Positions 21,098 to 32,300 of a DNA stretch of 64,000 nt are shown piece after piece. The position numbers and the translations under genes are program-made. Position 1 is the stretch's first letter; every line of letters starts with the position of its first letter. The notes beneath the pieces were generated by a model. The model saw only the letters and a list, made by a program, of their open reading frames with translations, ran no database searches and had not been told where the DNA came from. This DNA comes from Mesorhabditis belari (taxonomy: Eukaryota > Nematoda > Chromadorea > Rhabditida > Rhabditidae), in assembly GCA_958450365.1 (NCBI GenBank), contig CAUEEP010000743.1, positions 6,347,501 through 6,411,500 on the forward strand. Direction: 5' to 3'.

Positions 21098-24000
21098 ATG
21101 GTGAAACTCGACGAGTTCGACATCGAATTGACAAACCCTGAACACGCATATTTTGCTGGACAGGAGATTTCAGGACGGGTAAGTTCAGAAAAAAAGAAAT
21201 AAAGAAATAATATAATAATATAATAAGATTTACAAGATTTAAATGAAAGTCTAAAAAGTATTTGAACAAATAACAACATACTTGCCACTTTTTTTTAGGT
21301 AATCCTTGCCACTAGCGAGCCAAAGAAAATCAACGAAATCCTTTTGGAGATCAAGGTAATATTTCAAGAAAATATTGGGTTGATGAATTGAAAACTGCGG
21401 GCTATTGTCATATGTGACAGTTTGAGCCCTTTCTTCAAAAGAAACCCATTTTGGTGTCAATGGAAAAAAAAGACTGAAAAAATAAAACACGACGAAAGAC
21501 TGAACAATTCTTTGTGGCGGGGTCGTTTTATTGCGTCGGACTACGGTAGTTTCCGACGTTTGGCGCGGAAACGTCGGAAAGGCAAAGTGTACGGTGGACG
21601 GTCCGAAAGGCATCTGTCGTCAGAATTTTATTATTTCAAGTGAGAATTCATTTAAATTGATTTAAAGTAAAATGAAATTTAACCCGATTTGTTTAATTAC
21701 TTTTTTGATTATTATTTTGAATTTATTGGGTTGGTGAATTGAAAACTGCGGGCTATTGTCATATGTGACTGTTTGAGCACTTTCTTCAAAAGAAACCCAT
21801 TTTGGTGTCAATGGAAAAGTTGTAGAGAATCAAAAATCAAGCTTATATCCAAATTTTCAGAACGATTCAAAAACTGGTTTTCAAGGAATGCCAAATTTAA
21901 GAAAGAAATGCGAAATTTTCACAAAACTTGCATTTTAAGCGAAACCACTAAGTGTATCTTTTTGGAAATTTGGCCATAAGCCTAATTTTTGATTCTCTAC
22001 AACTTTTCTATTGACACCAAAATGGGTTTCTTTTGAAGAAAGTGCTCAAACTGGGACATCTCCAGTCCTCCACTTTTGAGTCTCACACTTGTCTCACACA
22101 CAAACCAAAATCCTACTAGAATCGAAAAATCCAAAAGAGGAATCCACAAATTGCCTGTAAAATGGGCAGAAGTCGTCAATAATAATGGAAATTATTTGGA
22201 ATGAATTCATGGTTTTATGTTCAATAAATTTTAGTTCAAAGTCCGGCAGTTTTCCAATTCACCAACCCAATATTTTAAAAAGATAAAAAAAATGAAAACT
22301 GAATTCAATTCGAAATTTCGTAGGGTCGAGCACGAACGTATTGGACGAAAGATCGAGGAAAATCGCGAAAGCACTGCGCCCACTCGGAACCATATTTCCT
22401 TGAACAGTTCAACACGAACTACACACACAAATTTGGTGCCGCCAACGAGGTTTAACTTAAACATTCAAAAATGATAATTAGAGGCTCGAGATAAACCGGT
22501 TTAGGAGCGAATATTGCCACCGGGACATCATGAAATCCCCTTTTCGTACACTCTCCCCAAATCTCTTCCCACTTCATTTGAAGGAGAATTCGGATTTGTT
22601 AGGTAAATGAAAATGTTTTACAAAATCAAATAACGATTTCAGATATACGATAAAAGCTCTTTGTGAAAGGCCATGGGATTTCGATATTGTGGCGAAGAGG
22701 GCATTTACTGTAATCGGTATTGAGGATATCAACAGTGAGCCAAAGGTTGCTTTTGTAAAAAATGACAAGGGAAGATCACAAAGCTGAGGTGGCCAAGCTG
22801 AGGTGGCCAAGCTGAGGTGGCCAAGCTGAGGTGGCCAAGCTGAGGTGGCCAAGCTGAGGTGGCCAAGCTGAGGTGGCCAAGCTGAGGTGGCCAAGCTGAG
22901 GTGGCCAAGCTGAGGTGGCCAAGCTGAGGTGGCCAACTAGGTGGCCAGCTGAGGTGAGCTGAGGTGGCAACTGAGGTGGCCAAGCTGAGGTGGCCAGCTG
23001 AGGTGGCCAAGGTGGGGGCCAAGCTGAGGTGGCCAAGCTGAGGTGGCCAAGCTGAGGGGCCAAGCTGAGGTGGCCAAGCTGGGAGGTGGCCAAGCTGGGT
23101 GGCCGCTGAGGTGGGCTGGGTGGCAGCTGAGGTGGCCAAGCTGAGGTGGCCAAGCTGAGGTGGCCAAGCTGAGGTGGCCAAGCTGAGGTGGCCAATGGCA
23201 TCAGTCATCTACCATACGATGCTGAATTTTTATGCTGATTCCGACCTTGCTATCCGTTTTTGCAATATTATTTGGAATGAATCTGACAAACAAATTTGAA
23301 ACCAAAATGAAAACAAAAGGAAGGGATCGAACCCGAGCAAAGACTTGGTCGCTCGTTTCGGAAACAAGACTCTCACCCACTACACCACAAGCTCAAATTT
23401 CGAGGCGGCGAAAGAAGCCTTCTATAGGGACTGACTTTTGATTTCTAATTTGACCTTAAACTTGTGTTTTTTTCGAATCACTTTGTAAAAACGTATAGCA
23501 GCATTGGAGTCAGGGTAAAATTCTGCATCGTATAGTATATAGCTGATGTCATTTAGCCTTGTGAGCTTATCACTATGTGAATAACTTCAATTTTAAACAA
23601 TATTAGATCGATTTTCAGTTGTGCGAGCCAGTGACCTCGTCGGAATGCTCGACAGCGATCGCGTGGTGTTGTCGAGGAGCCGGCTCCGTCACCGCCGAGA
23701 TCTCACTCCCAAAAAGTGGCTACACACCTGGAGAACCTTTATCAATATCTGGTGAGTTTCTTTCGCCTAATTGGATTGAGATTGGTAAATATTGGCTTTG
23801 GGATTATTCCCAATTTGGGATTTTAACATTCTCAAAGCAGCAAAAAAAACCAATAAACAGCAACCAATTACCCAAGAACAATAATCCCAATAAACAGCAA
23901 CCATTCCCAATTTGGGATTTTAACATTCCCAAAGCAGCAAAAAACCAATAAACAGCAACCAACAATACAACTTTTCATACAACTTACAACAATACAACAA

Positions 24001-26658
24001 TACAACTTTAGGTAAAGTTTCTAATGAGAGTAGCCGAACGAAGACGGTTTCCTTTCGATTTGTTCAAACGATCCATTACAAGTATTTCATAGTTTAAAAA
24101 CAAGAAAATTTAAAATTTTCATTTTAGAGCGAAAACCTTTGCGGGTCATGAAGAAATGAAAGTTCAGCAAAGGGTGATCGCAAAGATTCCAAAGGTGAAA
24201 CAAAGAAAAACAAGATAAAAGGAATAAAAGGAAATATTGAATTATTGAAAATCCATTAATATATAATATATATGTCGTAGCCGATTATGAATTTCAGCCG
24301 ATTATGAATGAGTGGGTCTAGGAGCGTCCAAACATCAAGTATTTAGTATCATTCAACGCAGAATCATTGATAATTATGTTAAATTTTTAAAATTAGAAAG
24401 ATTGGATAAAAAGAACACAAATTAGAGCAAAAAAACTGTTTGTTCAAGAGAAAACTTTGAAGCCCCATAATTTGTGTTCTTTTTTCTCTTTCTAATTTTA
24501 AAAATTTAACATAATTATCAATGATTCTGCGTTGAATGATACTAAATAATTGATGGTTGGACGCTCCTAGACCCACTCATTCATACCCGGCTGAAATTCA
24601 TAATCGGCTACGGGGGTCCCGCCGATTTTGAATGAAACGTTGTAGCGCCGGCAATTTTTAACCTAAACTCACAAATTTGGTACCAATCGACGGAGAATTG
24701 AATTCGCTACAAGATGATATAATATTGTCCTCATACATCAAAGGGTTGCTCTACTAGAAAGATTTGCCAAAAAATTTCATTCATAATCGGCTACGACATA
24801 TAGATTGATATATAAAATGAACTAAAAGTTTTAGGGTGATGTGGGCGGGCACGAGACTCGTTCTCTAGCAGCTTTACTTCCACTCCCTTCATTGTGCCCT
24901 CGATTAGGAAAATGCCGAATAATTTCAATTGCTTATACTGTAGAACTTGAAGTAAGCAAAATTTCTCAAAAATAATCTTATCAATATAAAATATTTTTCT
25001 AAAAATTAGGTGAATGACGTGCACGCTTCAGTGCTTTCCATTTTGGGGGTGACTTTTTAGTTCATTTGATCTTTGATTATTGAAACAAACACGTGTAGTT
25101 TGTTTTTGAATGCACTATGAGCGATCTTCTGTGAATATATCTAAAAATTTTTGGCTCAAGCTGCACGTTATCGCTTTTCCTATTAGTTTATTGGTGTACA
25201 AATAGTTATAGATTAGATGAGTTAAAGAGAGTTTTTTTAGGTGGATCAAACAGTGACCGCTTCGGTGCCAATCGTCATCGGTGCAATACCATTGTTATCA
25301 GAATTACTTTCACATTCGAAGCATCGAAATGGGAAAGCAAGAGAAAGTGTTGAACAAAGAGAGAATCGATTGGATAGCAAAGATAATGAATCGGGAGCTG
25401 TTCAGGTGAGAGAACCAAATTTGTAGACAAAAGGAACCAAATCTGTAGAGAAAAGGAATCAAATCTGTAGACAAAAGGAACCTAATTGTAGACAGAAGGA
25501 ATCAAATCTGTAGAGAAAAGGAACCTAATTGTAGACAGAAGGAATCAAATCTGTAGACAAAAGGAACCTAATTGTAGACAGAAGGAATCAAATCTGTAGA
25601 GAAAAGGAATCAAATCTGTAGACAAAAGGAGCCAAATCTGTCTAGAAAAAGAAACCAAATTTGTAGACAAAGAAGAAAAGGAACCAAATTTGTAGACAAA
25701 AGGAACCAAATCTGTAGACAAAACGAAAAATGAACCAAATCTGTAGACAAAAGATTGTAGAGATGTGGATTGAAGAATACTACAATCCATAAATACTCTA
25801 ATACGTTTAAACGAGTACGAAAAGGAATGAAAAGACTTTCTCGACAATCTAATAGATATAAAGAAAAGATTTCTTTATTATCATCGAGATTTAGGTGACA
25901 ATAACGGATGAAAGTGGACGCACGGTGGACTCAGTGGAAGCGGATGCGCTTTCGTCGGAACTCGACGCTCTGTTGTCGGCAAGGAAAAGAGTCCGAATGC
26001 CTTCATCGATCCTTTCCGAACTCTATCCAACGCTGCCTAGTCCCTATTATCGGTTAGTAAGCAAGCAAGAAATTCGTCAGAGAATTAGTTTTTCCATTCC
26101 CAACTCGGATCAAGTTTTAAAAAACGCATTACTCGCGAGGAACACACTCTATCAAGACACCGTACTTTCTCTAATAGTAGTGCATCCTGAGCTTCGCCTA
26201 AATTCCTCGAAATCTCGAGAATCGCTTATCAGAACCTATCGATATGGGGTCGGGAAATGTAGCTGACGATGAGATCTAGTGGGGGATTTGAGTGTTGAGC
26301 TTTTGTGAAAACTTGGAAACCGTAAAATAGTCACCAACTCGGCTCGGCCGCGGTGCACTACTATTAGAGAAAATACGGTATGTTCCTGTTAAAATGGTTT
26401 TGCTTGGTTTAATGATTTGAAACGACCACCAGTCTGCTATAACTCTGCTCATCAGTCTGCTCATCAGTCATCAGTCTGCTATAACTTTAAATGCATTACA
26501 TAGTCCATATTTGAACAGCGTTATATTCTAACAAAATTTCTTCAAATTTTACTTTTAGAGAATCATCATTTGGCGGTGTGGACATTTCTGACGAAAAAGA
26601 GAGCTTTCAATTCGGCGAGAAGAATTTCACCCCAAAATATCCTTTCTATACCGATTGA
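21098..26658 (+). CDS. Arrestin-domain-containing protein (ARRDC/alpha-arrestin type)
   Basis: A likely membrane-trafficking adaptor. The ATG at 21098 gives MVKLDEFDIELTNPEHAYFA then GQEISGRVILATSEPKKINE, the first strands of an N-terminal arrestin fold. Later exons supply ARTYWTKDRG (~22325), LPPGHHEIPFSYTLPKSLP (~22513), YTIKALCERPWDFD (~22643), GSVTAEISLPKSGYTPGEPL (~23695, start of the C-terminal arrestin fold), VSFRFVQ, AKTFAGHEEMKVQQRVIAKI and VDQTVTASVPIVIGAIPL (~25240). The tail encodes an acidic and basic region and ends FTPKYPFYTD at TGA 26656-26658; a PKYPxY-like end is common in nematode arrd proteins. No PPxY motif is evident. Introns are swollen by MITEs and minisatellites. Exon assignments around 24830-25060 are tentative. 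Confidence 0.88.
21375..21467. mobile_element. TTGGGTTGATGAATTG MITE, left-end fragment
   Basis: It starts after TA (21373-21374) and matches the first ~93 bp of the copy at 21726 (ACTGCGGGCTATTGTCATAT), then breaks off. The following 21480-21640 is unexplained intron sequence with GACGTTTGGCGCGGAAACGT. Confidence 0.75.
21726..22270. mobile_element. TTGGGTTGGTGAATTG mariner-like MITE, copy B
   Basis: 545 bp with TA at both sides. Ends are TTGGGTTGGTGAATTGAAAA and the inverted AATTCACCAACCCAA. A second, inner inverted repeat carries CTTTCTTCAAAAGAAACCCA. It contains no transposase. Sister copies: 33847, 38733, 52255. Confidence 0.88.
22784..23193. repeat. Minisatellite, 14-bp unit
   Basis: About 29 copies of AAGCTGAGGTGGCC, perfect at both ends and degenerate in the middle (22935-23125), in an arrestin-gene intron. 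The long open frames across it on the minus strand are repeat artefacts. Confidence 0.95.
23197..23567. mobile_element. MITE with tRNA-like core, copy 2
   Basis: Imperfect ~70-bp inverted arms: left GGCATCAGTCATCTACCATA then CGATGCTGAATTTTTATGCT; right GGGTAAAATTCTGCATCGTA then TAGCTGATGTCATTT. The right arm aligns with that of 11784-12118. A tRNA-like sequence (23320-23393, minus) sits between the arms in the same orientation as in copy 1. Confidence 0.65.
23320..23393 (-). tRNA. tRNA-like sequence (pseudogene) inside a MITE
   Basis: The minus strand reads GTGGTGTAGTGGGTGAGAGT (A-box-like) and, further on, CTCGGGTTCGATCCCTTCC (strong B box GGTTCGATCCC). The acceptor stem is not convincing. 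Confidence 0.6.
23800..23965. repeat. Direct repeat, ~75-bp unit
   Basis: ATTCCCAATTTGGGATTTTA, then AGCAGC and CCAATAAACAGCAACC, occurs twice, in an arrestin-gene intron. Confidence 0.75.
24271..24800. mobile_element. TATGTCGTAGCCGATTATG element with nested hairpin
   Basis: Ends TATGTCGTAGCCGATTATGA and TCATAATCGGCTACGACATA are perfect inverted repeats. Inside, 24284-24609 is a long palindrome (GAGTGGGTCTAGGAGCGTCC against its reverse complement), so the element is a hairpin within a terminal-repeat element. It contains no ORF. Confidence 0.8.
25425..25756. repeat. Minisatellite, ~20-22-bp unit
   Basis: About fifteen diverged copies of AAATCTGTAGACAAAAGGAA in the arrestin-gene intron. Confidence 0.9.
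26159..26379. mobile_element. TACCGTATTTTCTCTAATAG MITE, copy 1
   Basis: About 221 bp: CTTTCTCTAATAGTAGTGCA at the left, TGCACTACTATTAGAGAAAA then TACGGTA at the right, core CTATCGATATGGGGTCGG. The left tip is degenerate (CACCGTAC). It lies in the last arrestin-gene intron. Confidence 0.85.
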
Positions 26659-26704
26659 AAAGTGCTTAAAAGCTTTAGAGAAATGTTTTTTGAAATAATT
26701 TCTA

Positions 26705-26710
26705 AATAAA
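26705..26710 (+). promoter_or_regulatory. Poly(A) signal, arrestin gene
   Basis: AATAAA 47 bp after the stop, immediately before a MITE. Confidence 0.5.
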
Positions 26711-26720
26711 AGCAATTACA

Positions 26721-26989
26721 TACCATAAATACTGTAATAGTACCCCTCCCCCCTCGTACAGTCGCGTAGTCGCAAAAGTTTTTTAGTAATTCATTTTTTT
26801 CAAAGCACCCGTACTTTCAAAAAATGCGTCTTTGGTATCAAAAAATAGCTGAAATTCAGGGCTATTTTTTGATACCTAAGCGCGCATTGTAGTATAAACC
26901 AGTCTCGAGAAACACTCGTTGAAAGTTAGACTACGCAACACTCCGCACCGTCATTATGGCGGTGGGGTACTATTACAGTATTTACGGTA
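26721..26989. mobile_element. TACCGTAAATACTGTAATAG MITE, copy 3
   Basis: About 270 bp, inverted relative to the copy at 20673. Contains AAAAAATGCGTCTTTGGTAT and ends ATTACAGTATTTACGGTA. Confidence 0.85.
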
Positions 26990-27496
26990 AGTTTAAATTA
27001 TAAAAGAAATTGATGAAAAAGAAAGAAGAGATGAGTTTAAAATGGAATAAATTTTAAGCCATCTTTTTTGACATTACAATCTCCTCTCTATGGTTCTAAA
27101 ATAAACAATTTTCTAAACAAAAAATCCGAAACTTATCTATTTCCAAATAGCTGAGCTTTACGATAAATAATTCATTGTTTATTTTTCATAATTTTTGTTA
27201 TTTTGTCCGTTTTCTGGGGATTTTTCTCTTGTTTTTGTTGTAAATACGATTTGAGATTAAAAAAATAGAATTTTTTTGGTTTTTTTTGGTTTTAATAGCA
27301 AAAAAAGATAAACATTTATTAAAAACAAATGAAAGTGAATAAATCTCAAGAAATTGATCACAAATTTAAGAAGAAAAAAAAGGAAAAGAAAAAGAAAGAG
27401 AAAAACAAAAGCGCCCGTCTCATGTCGAAAGGCTACCAAAAGATTGTTTTTTGGTTAAGCCTAAAAGATTGCAAATGGAAAAATTGATTACATAAC

Positions 27497-27871
27497 TACC
27501 GTATTTCTTCGAATAGAAGACCGGGTAAAGAGTATCATCGCGTACTCCTGCGTAGCAGCAATTTTTAAAGCGCGTAGCAGCCCTTCTTTCCTGCATAAAA
27601 GCTTTCAATCAAGTGCTATAGAGCTGGAAAATGGCTCAAAAATCTGTTAGCTCATGTCGTATTTTTGAGTCATTTTTCAGCCCTATAGCACTTCATTGAA
27701 AGCTTTTATGCAGAAAAGAAATTTTAAAAAAGGCGCTACGCAGGAGTACGCGAGGGAGACCGGGTAAAGAGTATTATCGCGTACTCCTGCTACGCAATTT
27801 TAAAAAGGGCTGCTACGCAGGAGTACGCGATGATACTCTTTATCCGGTCTTCTATTCGAAGAAATACGGTA
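27497..27871. mobile_element. TACCGTATTTCTTCGAATAG MITE
   Basis: About 375 bp with long inverted arms: GAATAGAAGACCGGGTAAAG at the left, TATCCGGTCTTCTATTCGAA at the right. Arms carry repeated CGCGTACTCCTGCGTAGCAG. TACCGTA tips are shared with several other families here. Confidence 0.85.
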
Positions 27872-27937
27872 TACAGAAATATTAAATAAGAATTGAATGT
27901 ATCCTTCTTTCATCCATTTTTCTAAAAGACACTTAAA

Positions 27938-28052
27938 CTACCGTAATCTGGTCGCAATTTTTCATTGATTAAGCCTTGTGATTCCTCGTCGAATTCGACT
28001 AAAATTTGAGTGTGATCCAATGAAAACTAGCTGCTTGATTATGGTAGTTTCT
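27938..28052. mobile_element. Small AACTACCGTAATC palindromic element
   Basis: AAACTACCGTAATCTGGTCG opposite GCTTGATTATGGTAGTTT. A related half-copy at ~33380-33462 ends TTTGATTACGGTAGTTTTCT and shares GCCTTGTGATTC. Confidence 0.6.
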
Positions 28053-28196
28053 TTTTAAAACAATTATCTTTTAGATATTGTAATGAGAAATATACTTTAA
28101 ACAGAAATCTCTAAACATAAATCCCTAAATATCATCAAAAGTGGGCACCAAAATGAGCGGAATACTGAAAAATGAAAAAGAACACCGTATAATTGA

Positions 28197-28604
28197 GGGA
28201 TAGGACAAATGCGACCTTTTTTTTTGCGCACCTGGACATTTGCGCACCTTTTTTTCGCGGAAAAAGACCGTAGAGCTTCAAAAATGTTTTCCCATAAGGG
28301 AATCGTGTGCGTAGATTCCGAATTTCGACAAATCAGACATTGCTGACACGTAAAATTTCGGCCAAAAAGGATAAACTACGCGACTTAACGCTTTTCCGCA
28401 GTTTTTGTCTTTTAGCCTAAATTTGACGTGTCAGCGAGGTCTGACTTGTCGAAATTCAGAATCTACGCATACGATTCCTTTATATTAAAACATTTTCGAA
28501 GCTCTACGGCCTTTCCTAAGGCCTTTTCCAGCGAAACAAAGGTGCGCAAATGTCCAAGTGCGCAAAAAAGGCGCAAAAAAAGGTCACATTTGTCCCCACC
28601 GCCT
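28197..28604. mobile_element. GGGGTGGGACAAATG hairpin element, copy 2
   Basis: Tips GGGATAGGACAAATGCGACC and TTGTCCCCACC; arms carry GCGCACCTGGACATTTGCGC. Flanked by an imperfect 8-bp duplication, ATAATTGA (28189-28196) and ATGATTGA (28605-28612). Confidence 0.8.
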
Positions 28605-29349
28605 ATGATTGAAAAAAAAAATAGTATTAATGAGCATTTTTGTGGAGATGAACATCCATATTGTAAGATGATGGCACAAAGAAAATAAGAATAAAAGAGA
28701 AACGATGGGGAAATCTTTGTGACTAGCAATCCTCATTCTCAATATCTCCCCGTGTAGGCGAATCGGCTCGGCTGAATTTAGAAATTTGTATTTGAAGTTT
28801 GGAGTTTAAACAAGGAATTGTACTTTGTGCGTAAACGCATCCTTTCTAGCGCACTTGAGATCGAGTGCGACAAAGATTGTACGTTTGTTTGAGCTTAGAG
28901 TTGTGCCCCTATCAATCTGTTAGTTCAATTTTTTTGAATTGTTCAATTTTTGAGGCTTCACCAAGTTTTGAGGCTTCAAGCCTAGTGAAGATGCTTCTGA
29001 GTTAGATAACAATTGTGCTATTTAGATTAAAAAAGAATCTTATAACAAGATTGAAGACCTGTTGATAAGCGGTGAGATGAGGGCTTTGTCTTGAATGATG
29101 ACTTCCTGATGGAGATGTGTTTTGAAGATTCCAATAAGAGCCATATAAAGAAACACGACCATTCTAAAAAAGGACATGAAAGGGTTGAGGTTGAGAGTTA
29201 TCAAGGTTATCATTGAGTTATCAAGGTTATTATTGACATTTGTGCTTTTAGAATTCGTGACTTTAGGGTTTAGTTTAAAAGAATTTTGTAAGAATTGAGT
29301 GTGACAGAAAGTGCGTTTCAATAGTTCAAACTAAGCCTCAAAAAGAAGT

Positions 29350-32300
29350 CTAATTGTAAATTTGATAGCTGATATGACTCACTTGATTATAAGCATTCAT
29401 TTCCGCACTGATACGAGCCGCTTTATCAAGATGATCCTCATAGGAAGATCCATCAATCTGTTGACTGTTTCTCTTCAAATTATATCCACCAACCGGTCGA
29501 ACTGAATACGATGGCCCGTATAAAGTATGCAATCGCTCCGAAGATCTTCTGAAATTATTAAAATATAACTTTAAAAGAGATCTTTACCTTCTCTTGCAAA
29601 AGAAGAATAGAACAATGCAGAGAAGGATCAACAACCAGGCGGCAACGATTGAAGCCGGGATGATTACTGCCATTCCTACAAATTTTCAATTACTTTATCT
29701 TTTGGAGGACTCACGGCTTGCAGCAGCATTGGCAGCTTCATGTTGTTTAAAGGGATTATCGGGAACTGTTGGTGGAGCGGTCACTAGTCCTTCTTTTCCT
29801 CTTCCACTCAACACTGTGCTTGCTTCTTTCAAAACTTTCGATGATCTCGTCGGCTGAATGAACTAATGATTTTTAATGATTAAGTCTAAACTTACAGTTT
29901 TAGTGGTGAATACAAGGAAGTGATTTGTTTTATCAGTATCACTGGTGCCAGGACGATTGGCAAAGAGAAGTGAAAGATCAATGGATGAGGTGGATGAGGT
30001 GGTTGGGAGATTCGGTGTGGTGAGAGGTTGGCTCTCCTCTTCAGGCTCTCCAGTCACAATGCTTGGTGGAAATTCATCACTTTTTCTTCCCAAGTGCATG
30101 TCAACAATGCGATCGCGGAGATCGATTGACGGGGATTTGCTGGTTGTGATTGATTTGGGGATTGGTGCCGAGTCGGTCGTTCCCGGTTTCTAAAGGTTTG
30201 AACAAATTTGTGCGTGTTTTTATGCAAAACATATAGCGTTGAAGCGGGAGCATAAAACAAACCTCGGCAGTGATTCGTTTGATTTCTTTTGGTTGCTGAG
30301 GTACAGGAAGATCAAAACGGCCCTAAATCTCATTTTTACAAGTTAATGCCAAATAAGCACCTCATTTTGTCTTGGTGGAAACGGTTGAATAGCATTCTCC
30401 TCTTGATTTGGTATCCTTGTTACTTCAGTAATTGTCGGAATTGTTGGGAATTGTTTATTGTGTTGAATCGGGTTTTCCTTAAATGAATTGATTTTTCATT
30501 AAAGAAAAAGGCTTACTGTAACTTCAAGGCTAAAATCGGGTCGTTGCACTTTCTGTCTTTGTGTGAAAATCTCCGGGATCACGGTGACAAATGGTGGAAA
30601 AGTCACCTGGAACGTTGTGTCTACATGGCCAACTGGCTAAGGGTGTTGTATCTTAGTCGGGAGGTCAAGGGTTCAATCCCATCGACTGGAATTTTGGTTT
30701 TGGTTTTTGAAATTTCTCACCTCAAAGACGTCTGGCGGGATCTCATTAATATCAGCATCAGAAATCGAAACGAGAGGTCTGCAATGGAAATGAAAATTGA
30801 ATGCAATTGATAAGTTTTCTCTTACTTATGAGGTGTGCTATTGAAAGCGGGTCTTGGTTTTTGTGTGGTCGGTTGATGAGTTGTTATTTCACTAGTTCTT
30901 ATTTCATCGACTTGTGGTTGCTTCGGAGAAATCGGTGACAATTTCACAATCTCTGGTTGAATGAAACGAGGTCCGGGTAAAAGTCGTTGTTCTAAAACTT
31001 TTAAAATCACATCTTTATCCGAGTATTGTCACCATTGCGTGTCGTTTGTGTCGTTGTTGGTGATCGGGTGGTCGTTGTTGTGGTTGTAGCCTTTTGAGTG
31101 GAGATTTTTCGACCAGGTGGAAGGGCTGCAAGGGTAGGTGGATGGCTCTAAAGTTGAAGAGCTTTAAAGGTAATCCCTCATTACAAACTTGATCTTCAAC
31201 TTCACAATATGGTGGTTGTTGATCGGATCGAACACAACCGGGGACAATCTCTTGATCAACGCGGAACAACCAAACGCCTGAAATTCATTTTGCTGAAAGC
31301 TGAAAGCTGAAAAACCCGGCTAATGGGGGGTGGGGCGTTTCTGGTTACCGTATTTCCTCTAACTACATAGTAGTGCACCCCGGCGAGCCGAGTTGGTGAC
31401 GATTTTACGGTTTCCAAGCTTTTGCAGAAGCTCAACACTCAAATCCCCACTAGATCTCATTGTCAGATACATTTTCCGACCCCACATCAATAGGTTCTGA
31501 TAAGCGGTTCTCGAGATTTCGAGGAATTTAGGCGACGCTCAGGGTGCAATACTATTAGAGAAAGTACGGTAGTCGTGGCGTGGCCGGGAGCGGGCATCTC
31601 TACGGCCCACATGATCCGGGTTCGACCTATCACTACTGCCAGTCAACTTTCAATTTTTATTTTAAATGGCACAATTATAATAGATTCTAAAGTTTTCTAA
31701 AGGAGTTTGGTCAAAATACGACCGAGAAAAAGCACGTACAGACGGACGGACAGACACTACTCTTTTATATAGTAGATATTACCAGGTTGCTTAACGTTTG
31801 TAAGCTGTGTGAGCAATTCGATTCCATCAGTGCCCGATCCAGGAAGAGAGATTGAATTTGATGGATCGGGTGAGACGATACCCGCCTCAGCTCCTCGACT
31901 CCATGAGAGATCTTTATACAAAAGTTGAGCAAAAGTCGCTTGTGAATCGCTTCTCAAACGACCCGATGTAAGCACACATTGAAAAGTGTTTCCTTTCTAT
32001 CAAAAAATGATTTGTTTTTAAAAGATTTAAACTTTTAAAAACCTTATTCTTTCCATCAGTTACATTTTTGTAAGAAACGATGAGCGCTGATTCGACTTCA
32101 AATGGCTCTTCAACAGCTCGAGAAATGCTTTCAGCGATCTTTTGTAAAATAGATTGATCTGAATGAAATTTATTGTTTTGTTTTGTTTATTTCAAAGAGT
32201 TTAAAACCTTTAGCTTCAGTGATTGTGACTGAACCACTCTTTGTGAGATCGATTGGCGCATAGAAAGGAGCGATTCCCGAAACGCCGATATCATCCAAAT

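Larger units (their letters stand above)
26990..29349. other. Intergenic region between convergent genes
   Basis: Apart from the elements listed, this holds AT-rich sequence and A/T homopolymers (27270-27400). 28605-29349 holds no recognised feature; it may contain the 3' UTR of the minus-strand NIDO gene. Confidence 0.5.

Noticed and set aside
21773..21979. Frame starting STFFKRNPFWCQWKSC, recurring at 39026 and 52334
   Set aside because: Arises from the inner arms of the TTGGGTTG MITE; inconsistent ends, no domain, no start context.
22574..23208. Long overlapping minus-strand frames rich in LATSAWPPQLGH
   Set aside because: They are translations of the 14-bp minisatellite, open in all frames because the unit lacks stops; not proteins.
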